DNA from: Massilia arenae
GTDB taxonomy: Bacteria; Pseudomonadota; Gammaproteobacteria; Burkholderiales; Burkholderiaceae_D
Assembly (NCBI RefSeq): GCF_008014745.1
Contig: NZ_VPFD01000022.1
Location: 47,894 to 111,893 of the forward strand
Reading direction: 5' to 3'
Length of the DNA stretch: 64,000 nt
Shown here: positions 1 to 7,680 of the stretch, piece by piece
How positions within the stretch are numbered: position 1 is the stretch's first letter
How the letters are laid out: every line of letters starts with the position of its first letter
Program-made: the position numbers and the translations under genes
The notes under the pieces: model-generated
What the model saw: only the letters and a program-made list of their open reading frames with translations
Databases searched by the model: none
Told to the model about the DNA's origin: nothing

Positions 1-155
1 ACGAGCAGGTGGTGCTGCGCTTCGACCAGCGCTACGGCGAGACCATGATTCTGCCGCGCCAGGCGACACTGGCGGCGACCGAGTCGATCCTGTCGGATAA
101 CGGGATCAGGACGCAGGGGTCGGAAGACATGATGAAGGTGTGGGAGCGCAAATAA
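1..155 (+). CDS. 3' end of an unrecognised protein gene
   Basis: The frame that starts its first full codon at base 3 is open to a TAA at 153-155 and gives about 50 residues ending MMKVWERK. The 5' part lies outside the window. I do not recognise the family from this tail and assign no function. The stop is followed 13 bp later by a strong hairpin terminator, which supports this being the true end of a gene. The next gene is convergent. Confidence 0.6.
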   Translation, partial: EQVVLRFDQRYGETMILPRQATLAATESILSDNGIRTQGSEDMMKVWERK

Positions 156-168
156 GCTCCCCTCCATG

Positions 169-198
169 AAAAACGCCCGCGAACATGCGGGCGTTTTT
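169..198. terminator. bidirectional rho-independent terminator
   Basis: A perfect 12-bp stem (AAAAACGCCCGC and GCGGGCGTTTTT) closes a 6-nt loop, GAACAT. The A-run on one side and T-run on the other give a U-tract in both directions, so it can end the partial gene on the plus strand and the serine hydrolase gene on the minus strand, whose stop is at 207. Confidence 0.9.
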
Positions 199-206
199 CG
201 TTGGTC

Positions 207-1820
207 TTACTTCGCCTTTTTCACGGGCGTGAACAGCAAGTCCTGGAAGTCGTAGCTGAAGTCGGTCTCGGTCGACACCGGCTTCATCCGCATCCGCTCG
301 ATCGAGCCGTCATGGTCCAGCGAGAAGGTCGCATAGGCGTCGGCGTTGAAGTTGCGCTCCTTCCAGCGCACGATGAAGGTGTCGTGCTGGAAGTGCTCCA
401 TCTCGCCGGTCAGGTCGGGGGTGCGCGAGAACGTCATCACCAGCTTGCTGCCCTGGCGCTTGACGATCGCCTTGCCATACCAGGCGTCCTCGTACTCGCC
501 TTCGTAGTCCCACAGCGGCAGCGACGGCTTCGAGGCCTTGGCGCGGCTGGCGGTCTCGGTCTTCACGCGCGCCGCTTCCTTCTGGCTCGCTTCTTCGGCG
601 ACGTCGGCGATGCGGCCGATCCAGTCGGTCGGCGCCACGCCCAGGTACTGGTCCAGCAGGCGGTATTGCAGCGCATTGAGCGACGGGCCGCTTTCGGCGT
701 TGGTGAAGATCGCGATGCCCAGCTTCGCTTCCGGCACCAGCAGCACGCGCGAATAGAAGCCCTGCAGGGCGCCGCCGTGCATCGCCACCAGCTTGCCCTG
801 GTAGTCGCGCAGCTGGAAGCCCAGGCCATAGGCGAAGAAATTCGGCTTGGTCGCCGCCAGCGGCGGACGCGGTTCGTTGATCTTCATCGGCGTCTGCGCG
901 GTCCACATCTCGCGCGCCTGTTTCTCGGACCACAGGCGCACTTCCTTGCCGCCCGCAGCCTGCGGGATGCGGCCCTGGTCAAGCAGCACGTTCATCCAGC
1001 GCGCGATGTCCTCGGCATTGGTGTTGATGCCCACCGCGCCAATGGCGTTCGCCACCGGCATCGGTTTCACCACCGCTGCCTTGCCGTCGATCTTGCTGTG
1101 CGGCGCCGACACGTTCATGCCCGGCTTGTGCTGGTCCAGGCTGGTGGTGGTGGCCCCCATGCCGACCGGATCGAGGATCCACTCGCGCATGGTCGTGCCC
1201 CAGTCCTTGCCGGACTTCTGGGCGATGATCTTTCCGGCCACGATGTACAGCAGGTTGTCGTAGGCGTAGCTGTTGCGGAAGCTCGTCGCCGGCTTGATGT
1301 AGCGGAGATTGTGGATGATCTCGTCGGTGCTGAAGGTGGTGGTCGGCCACCACATCAGGTCACCGGCGCCCAGTCCCAGGCCGCTGCGGTGGGTGAGCAG
1401 GTCGCGCACCGTCATCTCGGCCGTCACGTAAGAATCGTACATGCGGAAGTCCGGCAGGTGCTTGATGACCGGGTCGTCCCACTCCAGCTTGCCCTGGTCG
1501 ACCAGCATCGCCAGCCCCGCCGCCGTGAAGGCCTTGGAGTTGGACGCGATCTCGAAGATGGTCTTGCCATCGACCGGCGTCGGGTCGCCCAGCTTGCGCA
1601 CGCCGAAGCCCTGGGTCACGACGACCTTGCCGTCCTTGACCACGGCGATGGCGATGCCGGGAACGTCGAAGGTTTTCAACACACGGTTGACGTCGGCTTC
1701 GAGGTTATACGCTGGTGCGGCGGCGCTGGCCGTTGGTGCGGCGGCGGTTTGCGCCACTGCGGCGCCGATGCTGCAGAGCGCAAGCAGCACTGCACCGGCG
1801 AGTCGATGCATAGTCATCAT
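207..1820 (-). CDS. secreted class C beta-lactamase-like serine hydrolase
   Basis: A 537-aa protein with a signal peptide (hydrophobic run about residues 6-22, AVA-Q cleavage region). It has the three marks of the class C beta-lactamase / DD-peptidase fold: SNSK (S93, K96), Y-D-N at 187-189, and HGG at 348-350 in place of KTG. The region after about residue 430 looks like the DUF3471-type C-terminal domain often found on these esterase or peptidase-like enzymes. The substrate cannot be read from sequence; a peptidase or esterase in the periplasm or outside the cell is more likely than an antibiotic-resistance enzyme. Its ATG overlaps the TGA of the upstream M1 aminopeptidase gene by 4 bp (ATGA), so the two are probably translationally coupled. 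Confidence 0.9.
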   Translation of the reverse strand: MMTMHRLAGAVLLALCSIGAAVAQTAAAPTASAAAPAYNLEADVNRVLKTFDVPGIAIAVVKDGKVVVTQGFGVRKLGDPTPVDGKTIFEIASNSKAFTAAGLAMLVDQGKLEWDDPVIKHLPDFRMYDSYVTAEMTVRDLLTHRSGLGLGAGDLMWWPTTTFSTDEIIHNLRYIKPATSFRNSYAYDNLLYIVAGKIIAQKSGKDWGTTMREWILDPVGMGATTTSLDQHKPGMNVSAPHSKIDGKAAVVKPMPVANAIGAVGINTNAEDIARWMNVLLDQGRIPQAAGGKEVRLWSEKQAREMWTAQTPMKINEPRPPLAATKPNFFAYGLGFQLRDYQGKLVAMHGGALQGFYSRVLLVPEAKLGIAIFTNAESGPSLNALQYRLLDQYLGVAPTDWIGRIADVAEEASQKEAARVKTETASRAKASKPSLPLWDYEGEYEDAWYGKAIVKRQGSKLVMTFSRTPDLTGEMEHFQHDTFIVRWKERNFNADAYATFSLDHDGSIERMRMKPVSTETDFSYDFQDLLFTPVKKAK

Positions 1821-3673
1821 TGCTTGCCCATTGCTTTGTCGACGCTCGATTGCGTCTCCGGGTGGTAACGCTCGCGCGCCTTCTTGTAGATGCCTTCGGC
1901 CCAGGCGCGGTCTTCCGGTTTCTCGCGTAGCGCGGCGTACAGCGGCACCACGAACTTCTGGCGGCCCACGCTCATCAGGAAGGCTTCGAGCTGCGGACGC
2001 ACGGCGCGGTAGCCGGCGTGCACCGAGGCGCGGTAGAAGCGGAACGCGACTTCATTGTTCTTCGTGTTGGCCAGGTCATAGACGCGGTCCAGCTCTGCGA
2101 GCTTGTTCGCATCGGCCTTGTTGTCGATATCGTTCAGGAACTTCATCCACTCGGCGGCGTTCCAGTCCTTGGCCTTGAGCTGCTCGGTCGACACCGACCC
2201 GTTGACCCAACCGTCGATCGAGGCGTTCAGCTGCGCCAGGCGCTGCGACACGGCCTGCTTCCCGCTTTGCGGGATGCCCGGACCGTAGATCCACTCATCC
2301 AGCTCGGCCTCGCTCATGATCTTCGGATTCTTGGCCAGCAGGTTCTTGCGCAGGTAGTCCAGGAACTGGTCGTTGGTCACGCTCTGGAAGGCGTGGCCGT
2401 CGAACCAGCCGCGCAGGAAGGTGTCGAAGGCGGCGCGGCCGGCGCGCTGCTCGAGCGTGTGCAGGAACCAGGCGCCCTTCGGATAGGCCAGCGAGGTGTC
2501 CGGGTAATAGTCGGCCGAGGTATCCGGCTGGCGCGAGACGAGCGCCTGCTTGGCGGGCGGCAGGTCCTTCAGCATCTCCAGCGCCTCTTCCTGCTCCAGC
2601 TGCAGGTTCATCAGGGCGACTTCCTTGCCGTAGATCTCCTCCAGGATGCGGGTGGTGACGTAGGTGGTGAAACCCTCGTTGAGCCACCAGTGCTTCCACG
2701 ATGAGTTGGTCACCAGGTTGCCCGACCAGCTGTGCGCCAGTTCGTGGGCGATCAGGTCGACCAGGCTGCGGTCGCCCGCGATCATGGTCGGGGTCAGGAA
2801 GGTCAGGCGCGGGTTTTCCATGCCGCCGATCGGGAACGATGGCGGCAGGATCAGCATATCGTAGCGTCCCCAGCGATACGGGCCGTACAGCTTCTCGGCC
2901 GCCTCGACCATCTTCTCGGTATCGGCCAGCTCGTATTCGGCGGCCTTGATCCGTTGCGGCTCGGCGTAGACGCCGGTGCGCCCGCCCAGCGTGGCGGCTT
3001 CGAGCTCGCCGATGCCGATCGCCAGCAGGTAGGAAGGAATCGGCTGCGGCATATTGAACTTCCAGCCACCCTTGCCGGTGGCCTTCATGTCGTTATCGGC
3101 GCTCATCACCACGCGCAGGCCTTGCGGCGCCTCGATGCGCGCGCTATAGGTGAAGCGCACCGCCGGCGTATCCTGGATCGGCACCCAGGAGCGGGCATTG
3201 ATCGCCTGCGACTGGCTGAACATGAACGGGTACTTGCCCGACATCGTCTGCAGTGGCTGCAGCCACTGCAGCGCGGTGGCGGTCGGCGCGGTGCGGTAGT
3301 GGATGCGTACCTTCTTCTGCTGGCCCGGCAGCTTGACGTGCAGCGGCTGGCCCTTCTCTTCGTCGAACTTGCCGAGCGAGTAGTCGGCCTTGCGCCATGC
3401 GCCGTTCGCATCCTGCGCCTCGATCTTCGAGATCGTCAGCTCGCGCGTGTCCAGGTCGAGCGTGGTGGCCTTCTTGTCCAGCCAGTCGAGGGTCAGCTCG
3501 GCGTAGCCGTCCAGGCTTTTCTTCGCGAAATCGGCCTTCAGGTCCAGGTGCAGGGCCGTGGTCTTGACCTGGTCGTACTTGGCGTAGCTGAGGGGATCGA
3601 GGGCGAAGGCGTAGGCGCTCCAGGCGCTCAGGAAGGCGGCGGTACTCGCGCGCAGCAGGGTGCTTTGGTTCAT
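1817..3673 (-). CDS. secreted M1 family metallopeptidase, leukotriene A4 hydrolase-like
   Basis: A 618-aa zinc aminopeptidase. It has a signal peptide (MNQST..., ending near YAFA), the substrate-anchoring GGMEN at 283-287, the zinc site HELAH (H310, E311, H314) and the third ligand in NEGF (E333). The C-terminal 150 residues are helical and resemble the LTA4-hydrolase C-terminal domain, and the length fits that subfamily (about 610 aa). I start at the ATG at 3673 because a signal peptide follows immediately; the frame is open much further upstream but that part is not plausible protein. It is the first gene of a two-gene operon with the serine hydrolase. It probably trims amino-terminal residues from peptides in the periplasm. 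Confidence 0.92.
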   Translation of the reverse strand: MNQSTLLRASTAAFLSAWSAYAFALDPLSYAKYDQVKTTALHLDLKADFAKKSLDGYAELTLDWLDKKATTLDLDTRELTISKIEAQDANGAWRKADYSLGKFDEEKGQPLHVKLPGQQKKVRIHYRTAPTATALQWLQPLQTMSGKYPFMFSQSQAINARSWVPIQDTPAVRFTYSARIEAPQGLRVVMSADNDMKATGKGGWKFNMPQPIPSYLLAIGIGELEAATLGGRTGVYAEPQRIKAAEYELADTEKMVEAAEKLYGPYRWGRYDMLILPPSFPIGGMENPRLTFLTPTMIAGDRSLVDLIAHELAHSWSGNLVTNSSWKHWWLNEGFTTYVTTRILEEIYGKEVALMNLQLEQEEALEMLKDLPPAKQALVSRQPDTSADYYPDTSLAYPKGAWFLHTLEQRAGRAAFDTFLRGWFDGHAFQSVTNDQFLDYLRKNLLAKNPKIMSEAELDEWIYGPGIPQSGKQAVSQRLAQLNASIDGWVNGSVSTEQLKAKDWNAAEWMKFLNDIDNKADANKLAELDRVYDLANTKNNEVAFRFYRASVHAGYRAVRPQLEAFLMSVGRQKFVVPLYAALREKPEDRAWAEGIYKKARERYHPETQSSVDKAMGKQ

Positions 3674-3813
3674 GGTCTCTCGCAGGGGAAGGTGTGCCCG
3701 GCAGGCCGGGGGCGGGTGCAGGATAGCATGCACGCCTGGGCAGCGAAAGCGGGCCGGCGCCGGCACCACGCCCGATAAATACGCGTGCGGACCGGCGAAA
3801 ACGGGGCTGGCTC

Positions 3814-3822
3814 TGCTATGAT
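3814..3822 (+). promoter_or_regulatory. candidate extended -10 promoter for the GDT1 gene
   Basis: TGCTATGAT is an extended -10 element (TGn followed by TATGAT at 3817-3822) 35 bp before the ATG. I see no convincing -35 box, which extended -10 promoters can do without. No yybP-ykoY manganese riboswitch could be recognised in the 184-bp gap. Confidence 0.35.
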
Positions 3823-3857
3823 CGCGGCCTTCCTCCTGCTGTGTAAACACCCGACTG

Positions 3858-4433
3858 ATGGACGCCTTTCTCGTCTCGACCGGCATCGTGGGCCTCGCCG
3901 AGATCGGCGACAAGACCCAGTTGCTGGCCTTCCTGCTCGCCGCGCGCTTTCGCCGTCCCCTGCCGATCGTGCTCGGCATCTTCGTCGCGACGGTGGCCAA
4001 CCACGCCTTCGCCGCCGCCGTCGGCGCGCTGGTCAGCCAGCTGCTGGGCGCTGGCGTAATGCGCTGGGTGCTGGGCCTGTCGTTCCTCGCCATGGCCGCA
4101 TGGACGATGATCCCGGACGAGATCGACGCCGAGGAAGCGCAGCTGGCGAAATACGGGGTGTTCCTGACTACCCTGATCGCCTTCTTCGTTGCCGAGATGG
4201 GCGACAAGACGCAGGTCGCCACCGTGGCGCTGGCCGCGCGCTATGAATCGATGGCCGCCATCGTGGCCGGCACCACCTTCGGCATGATGCTGGCCAACGT
4301 GCCGGCCGTGTACTTCGGCGAACGCATCGCGAACCGCGTGCCGCTCAGGCTCGTGCATGGCATCGCGGCGCTGATCTTCGCGGTGCTCGGCATCGCCACC
4401 CTGCTGGGGATGGGCGAAGGCCTGGGGTTTTAA
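3858..4433 (+). CDS. TMEM165/GDT1 family cation transporter
   Basis: A 191-aa inner-membrane protein of six predicted helices built from two inverted repeats, each with the family signature: EIGDKTQ near residue 15 and EMGDKTQ near residue 114. Family members export Mn2+ (bacterial MneA/Mnx types) or exchange Ca2+/Mn2+ for protons, and the acidic residues of the two motifs bind the cation. Manganese export is the likely role here, but specificity is inferred from the family. The gene stands alone between oppositely oriented genes. Its stop codon overlaps the stop of the convergent metallohydrolase gene by 4 bp. Confidence 0.9.
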   Translation: MDAFLVSTGIVGLAEIGDKTQLLAFLLAARFRRPLPIVLGIFVATVANHAFAAAVGALVSQLLGAGVMRWVLGLSFLAMAAWTMIPDEIDAEEAQLAKYGVFLTTLIAFFVAEMGDKTQVATVALAARYESMAAIVAGTTFGMMLANVPAVYFGERIANRVPLRLVHGIAALIFAVLGIATLLGMGEGLGF

Positions 4434-6040
4434 TCTTCCTGCATAACCCATACCGGCGCCGACCACAGCACGTTGCCGTCGTCCTGGGTCACCTTCGCAT
4501 AATAGAAGTGGGCTCCCGGACTCGGGATGAAGGTCGTCTCGGCCTGGTCCGACATCTGCGTGACCGTGCCCTTGCGGCCAGGGACGCCTTCCATGATCGC
4601 GACCGAAGCCGCCTTTTTGCCGGTTGAACTGGCGAAGTTGGCCACTAGCGCGAGCGGCCCGCGATTGGTGAAGCGCTCGCCCATCAGGCGGCCGTTCGCG
4701 GTCAGGACCAGCTGCGAATCCTTGTCCATCGTCGCGAACACTCGGCGCGCCTTGAGCGCCTCGACGAACGATGCGCGGTTCAGCGCCGTGCCGTTCGGCA
4801 GCAGCACGCCGGTGCGATTGGTAAACGACGCGCCCCAGTTGGCACAGTGGTTGTCCTGGTTGGTGCTGAAGGCCAGGCGATAGCCCGCCTCCAGCAGCCG
4901 GTTGCAGGCGCCTTCGAAATTGCTGCGGCGAGTTTCGGTCTCGCTGACGTTGGTCGAGAACGCGGCGCTGTTCATCACTTCGCACAAGGCCATCGCCTCG
5001 CCGCCATCCTCGGTATAGGCAAGCGGCACGCCATCGACCTGGAACTGGCCCGAGTGTGCCGGATGGTTGAACTGCCCCACCCAGCCGCGCTCGCGCATCA
5101 GCGTGTACAGGGCCGCGTAGTCGCCCTTGGGCGTGCGCGTGTCGGCCATCAGCTCGCCTTTGGCATTGGTCTCCCAGCCCAGCAACTCGTCGCTGTTGAA
5201 GATATTGATATGGCCGCCGTTGTTGATGACGCCCCATTCCAGGCCGTACACGGCGAGGAAATCCGGGTTCTTTTTGGAGAAGCCGGCGGCGCTCTCCAGG
5301 CCGGCGCGGTACAGGGCCTTGGCGGCGGCGGGGTCGGCATCCGGCGCGCTGCCTTCCGATCCGTCGTACATGTGATTGTGTTCCGAGGCGACCAGGATGT
5401 CGAGGCCGCGGCCGCGCGCATAGGCGAAAGCGTGGTCCGGCCCGTGCGGCGCCTTCAGGGGCGACTGCGCGCCCTTGCACTCGGCGATGTCGGCGCCGCC
5501 GTCGCTGTGGTTGGTCTGGCTGTGCAGGTTGCCGAGATAGACCGTGTAGGGCAGCGCGCCCGGCGCGGCGACGGCCGCCGGCTCGAAGGCGCGCGGCAGC
5601 GGCGAGAATGCCGGCATGGCAGGCAGCAGCGGCGCACCGACCGCGATCTCCCAGTCCTGCTCGATTTCCTCATGCGCATCGCCGCGCACTGTCGCGCGCA
5701 GCCGGACGCGGTAGATGCCGCTCGGCGCCGGGGACAATCCCAGGCGGCCGGACCAGGGCACGGCGACCGTCGTTTCATCGCCCGTGAACGGCGCCGCGCC
5801 GCGCCAGCGCAGGGCGACGCGGCCGTCGGGGCGGACCAGTTCCACCCGCCAGTCGACGGTGTCCGCGCGCGCCAGGCCGGGATAGGCAAACTGCAGCGTG
5901 AAGGTCCGCCCCTGGGCCGCGCCGGCCTGGAACGGCGCGAGCAGGGTGGCTTCGAATTCCTGGTGTTCTGCGGGGGCGGCTTGCGCCAGGCTGCAGCACA
6001 GCGACAGGGCTAGAAGTGGGGGCAGGAGTGAGGTTTTCAT
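4430..6040 (-). CDS. secreted CehA/McbA-like PHP-domain metallohydrolase
   Basis: A 536-aa protein with a clear signal peptide (cleavage near AQA-A, residue 21), an N-terminal beta-rich region (about 30-140) and a PHP-type metallohydrolase domain. Metal-ligand motifs are visible in order: HSQTNHSDG (H173, H178, D180), ASEHNH (E220, H221, H223), GLEWG with INNGGH (E268, H277), QFNHPAHS (H325) and a late DNH. CehA and McbA hydrolyse carbaryl, but most homologues have unknown phosphoesterase or esterase substrates. The gene is divergent from a LysR regulator that may control it. Confidence 0.82.
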   Translation of the reverse strand: MKTSLLPPLLALSLCCSLAQAAPAEHQEFEATLLAPFQAGAAQGRTFTLQFAYPGLARADTVDWRVELVRPDGRVALRWRGAAPFTGDETTVAVPWSGRLGLSPAPSGIYRVRLRATVRGDAHEEIEQDWEIAVGAPLLPAMPAFSPLPRAFEPAAVAAPGALPYTVYLGNLHSQTNHSDGGADIAECKGAQSPLKAPHGPDHAFAYARGRGLDILVASEHNHMYDGSEGSAPDADPAAAKALYRAGLESAAGFSKKNPDFLAVYGLEWGVINNGGHINIFNSDELLGWETNAKGELMADTRTPKGDYAALYTLMRERGWVGQFNHPAHSGQFQVDGVPLAYTEDGGEAMALCEVMNSAAFSTNVSETETRRSNFEGACNRLLEAGYRLAFSTNQDNHCANWGASFTNRTGVLLPNGTALNRASFVEALKARRVFATMDKDSQLVLTANGRLMGERFTNRGPLALVANFASSTGKKAASVAIMEGVPGRKGTVTQMSDQAETTFIPSPGAHFYYAKVTQDDGNVLWSAPVWVMQED

Positions 6041-6178
6041 GATGCAATTTTTGCAATTTCATGCCTCATTCATATTGACCAGCCTCCCATAAAAATTGTC
6101 ATTTCGTCCATTAGCTTTGATGGATTTCAATCATGACAACTTGCAACGGACGGGATAGCCGTTTATGTTGGCAGCCTC

Positions 6179-7081
6179 ATGATCGACAAGCTCGAAATTA
6201 CCCACCTGCGCACGCTCGACGCCCTGAGCCGCTTCGACACCATCTCGGCGGCGGCCGAGCACCTGGACGTCTCGCAACAGGCGGTCAGCCTGCAGTTGAA
6301 GAAGATCCGCGCCATCCTGGGCGACCCGCTGTTCGTGCGCACCGGCCAGGGCATGGCGCCGACGCCCTATGCGAAACTGATCGCGCCCCACATCGGCCAG
6401 GTGCTGGCCCAGCTGAACGCCATTCCCCTGCCCTTCGCGGTCCGCCCCGAGCAGGCCGAGCGCACGCTGGTGGTCTCGGGTACCGACTACACCCAGAAGG
6501 TGATCGTGGCCGACCTGGTGCGCATGCTGCGGCGCGAGGCGCCGAAGGTGAAGGTGGCGGTGGTCGACATCGAGGTCAGCGCCCTCACCCGCAAGCTGCA
6601 CCAGGGCGATATCGATCTGATTTTCACGGTGGACGGTTACGTCGCGCCCGGCCTGGTGACGCGGCCGCTATTCCTCGAGCAGTACCGCTGCGTCACCGGC
6701 AGCCGCGCACTGGCCGGCGGCGGCGTCATGCCGCTCGAGCAGCTGGTGGAGCACGACTTCATCATCACCAATCCGGGCATGGCCAGTTTCACGGGATCGG
6801 CCGACGGCTGGTTCGCGCGCCAGGGATTGCAGCGCCGGGTGGTGGCGTCGGCGCCGTCCTTCTTCATGGCGCTGGAATACCTGAAGGGATCGGACCTGGT
6901 CGCCTTCATGCCTTCGCGCCTGCTGCCCTGTGAGGGATTATTCGAGATCGCGCTGCCCAAGTACCCGCCCGGCTACCAGGTCGTGGCCGCCCACCATCCG
7001 AATGCGCAAAACGATGTTTTCATCACCTGGGTGCTGGAGCGGGTCGAATCCGGCCTTGTATCCGCTACAAGCCGCGCTTGA
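6179..7081 (+). CDS. LysR family transcriptional regulator
   Basis: A 300-aa LysR-type regulator: N-terminal winged helix-turn-helix (about residues 8-65, with the characteristic SAAAEHLDVSQQAVSLQLKK helix pair), then a periplasmic-binding-protein-like effector domain from about residue 95. It is divergent from the secreted PHP metallohydrolase across a 138-bp gap and is followed 56 bp later by a RidA-family gene, so either neighbour may be its target. The start has no strong Shine-Dalgarno sequence, but no other start gives a complete HTH. The effector is unknown. Confidence 0.92.
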   Translation: MIDKLEITHLRTLDALSRFDTISAAAEHLDVSQQAVSLQLKKIRAILGDPLFVRTGQGMAPTPYAKLIAPHIGQVLAQLNAIPLPFAVRPEQAERTLVVSGTDYTQKVIVADLVRMLRREAPKVKVAVVDIEVSALTRKLHQGDIDLIFTVDGYVAPGLVTRPLFLEQYRCVTGSRALAGGGVMPLEQLVEHDFIITNPGMASFTGSADGWFARQGLQRRVVASAPSFFMALEYLKGSDLVAFMPSRLLPCEGLFEIALPKYPPGYQVVAAHHPNAQNDVFITWVLERVESGLVSATSRA

Positions 7082-7137
7082 TTGCGGCGGCGGGTGCGCA
7101 TGCCTAAGCTGGCGTCTTTCAACGCAAAGGAACCCGC

Positions 7138-7539
7138 ATGAGCATCGAACGCATCAATCCCCCCGCACTGTACGACGGCGCCCCGCATGGCCTGTCCCAC
7201 GCGACCATCGACCATGACACCGGCCTGGTATTCGTGTCGGGCCAGGTCGACTGGGACCGCGAGTACCAGGTCAGGCACACCACCCTGGCCGAACAGACCG
7301 AAGGCGCGGCGCGCAACCTGATCGCGGTGCTGGAGGCCGCCGGGTCCTCGGTCGAGCACATCCTGCAGCTGCGCGTCTACGTGCGCGGCGAGATCGGCGA
7401 GCACCTGGAGACCGTGGCGCCGATCCTGGTGCGTCACCTCGGCCTGCCGCGCCCCGCCCTGACCGGCATCGGCGTGGCCTCGCTGGCGTCGCCCGACACC
7501 CTGGTCGAAATCGAGGCGGTAGCCAGGCGCCGCGCTTAA
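7138..7539 (+). CDS. RidA family protein (YjgF/YER057c/UK114)
   Basis: A 133-aa protein of the RidA superfamily, trimeric proteins of which the archetype deaminates reactive enamine/imine intermediates released by PLP enzymes. The conserved strand with VFVSGQVDWD, the EQTEGAARNL helix and the C-terminal ...VEIEAVARR strand are present. The archetypal catalytic arginine before the C-terminus cannot be placed confidently, so this may belong to a Rid subgroup other than RidA itself. A good ribosome-binding site (AAAGGA) precedes the ATG. It may be cotranscribed with the LysR gene. Confidence 0.85.
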   Translation: MSIERINPPALYDGAPHGLSHATIDHDTGLVFVSGQVDWDREYQVRHTTLAEQTEGAARNLIAVLEAAGSSVEHILQLRVYVRGEIGEHLETVAPILVRHLGLPRPALTGIGVASLASPDTLVEIEAVARRRA

Positions 7540-7541
7540 AA

Positions 7542-7563
7542 TGTTTAGTAAACCGGCTAAACA
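7542..7563. promoter_or_regulatory. inverted repeat, candidate operator upstream of the GH92-LacI operon
   Basis: The arms TGTTTAG (7542-7548) and CTAAACA (7557-7563) are perfect inverted copies separated by 8 bp. The site lies just after the RidA gene and 118 bp before the GH92 ATG. The LacI-family regulator encoded by the same operon is the natural candidate to bind it, although it lacks the short spacing of classical LacI/GalR operators. Assignment is by position only. Confidence 0.4.
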
Positions 7564-7603
7564 GATGGGTTGAAACACGGTAAGGATTGCCCGGAAACCA
7601 GTC

Positions 7604-7632
7604 TCCACATATAAGTTGCATTTGGGTATAGT
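7604..7632 (+). promoter_or_regulatory. candidate sigma70 promoter of the GH92-LacI operon
   Basis: TCCACA (7604-7609, 4 of 6 matches to TTGACA) and TATAGT (7627-7632) are spaced by 17 bp, and the predicted start lies about 40 bp before the GH92 ATG. It sits downstream of the inverted repeat at 7542-7563. Confidence 0.4.
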
Positions 7633-7680
7633 GCAAAAAAACAGGCGGCGCCCATCGCTGCCGCCACGCGTGGAGACCTC

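Noticed and set aside
3674..3857. yybP-ykoY manganese riboswitch upstream of the GDT1 gene
   Set aside because: Often present before this family, but I could not find its conserved core in the gap.
3816..5480. Long minus-strand frame across the GDT1 gene and part of the metallohydrolase
   Set aside because: It is Arg/Gly/Ala-rich with no domain and overlaps two well-supported genes.
6141..6169. TTGCAA-17-TATGTT promoter for the LysR gene
   Set aside because: The predicted transcript would start only a few bases before the chosen ATG and leave no ribosome-binding site.
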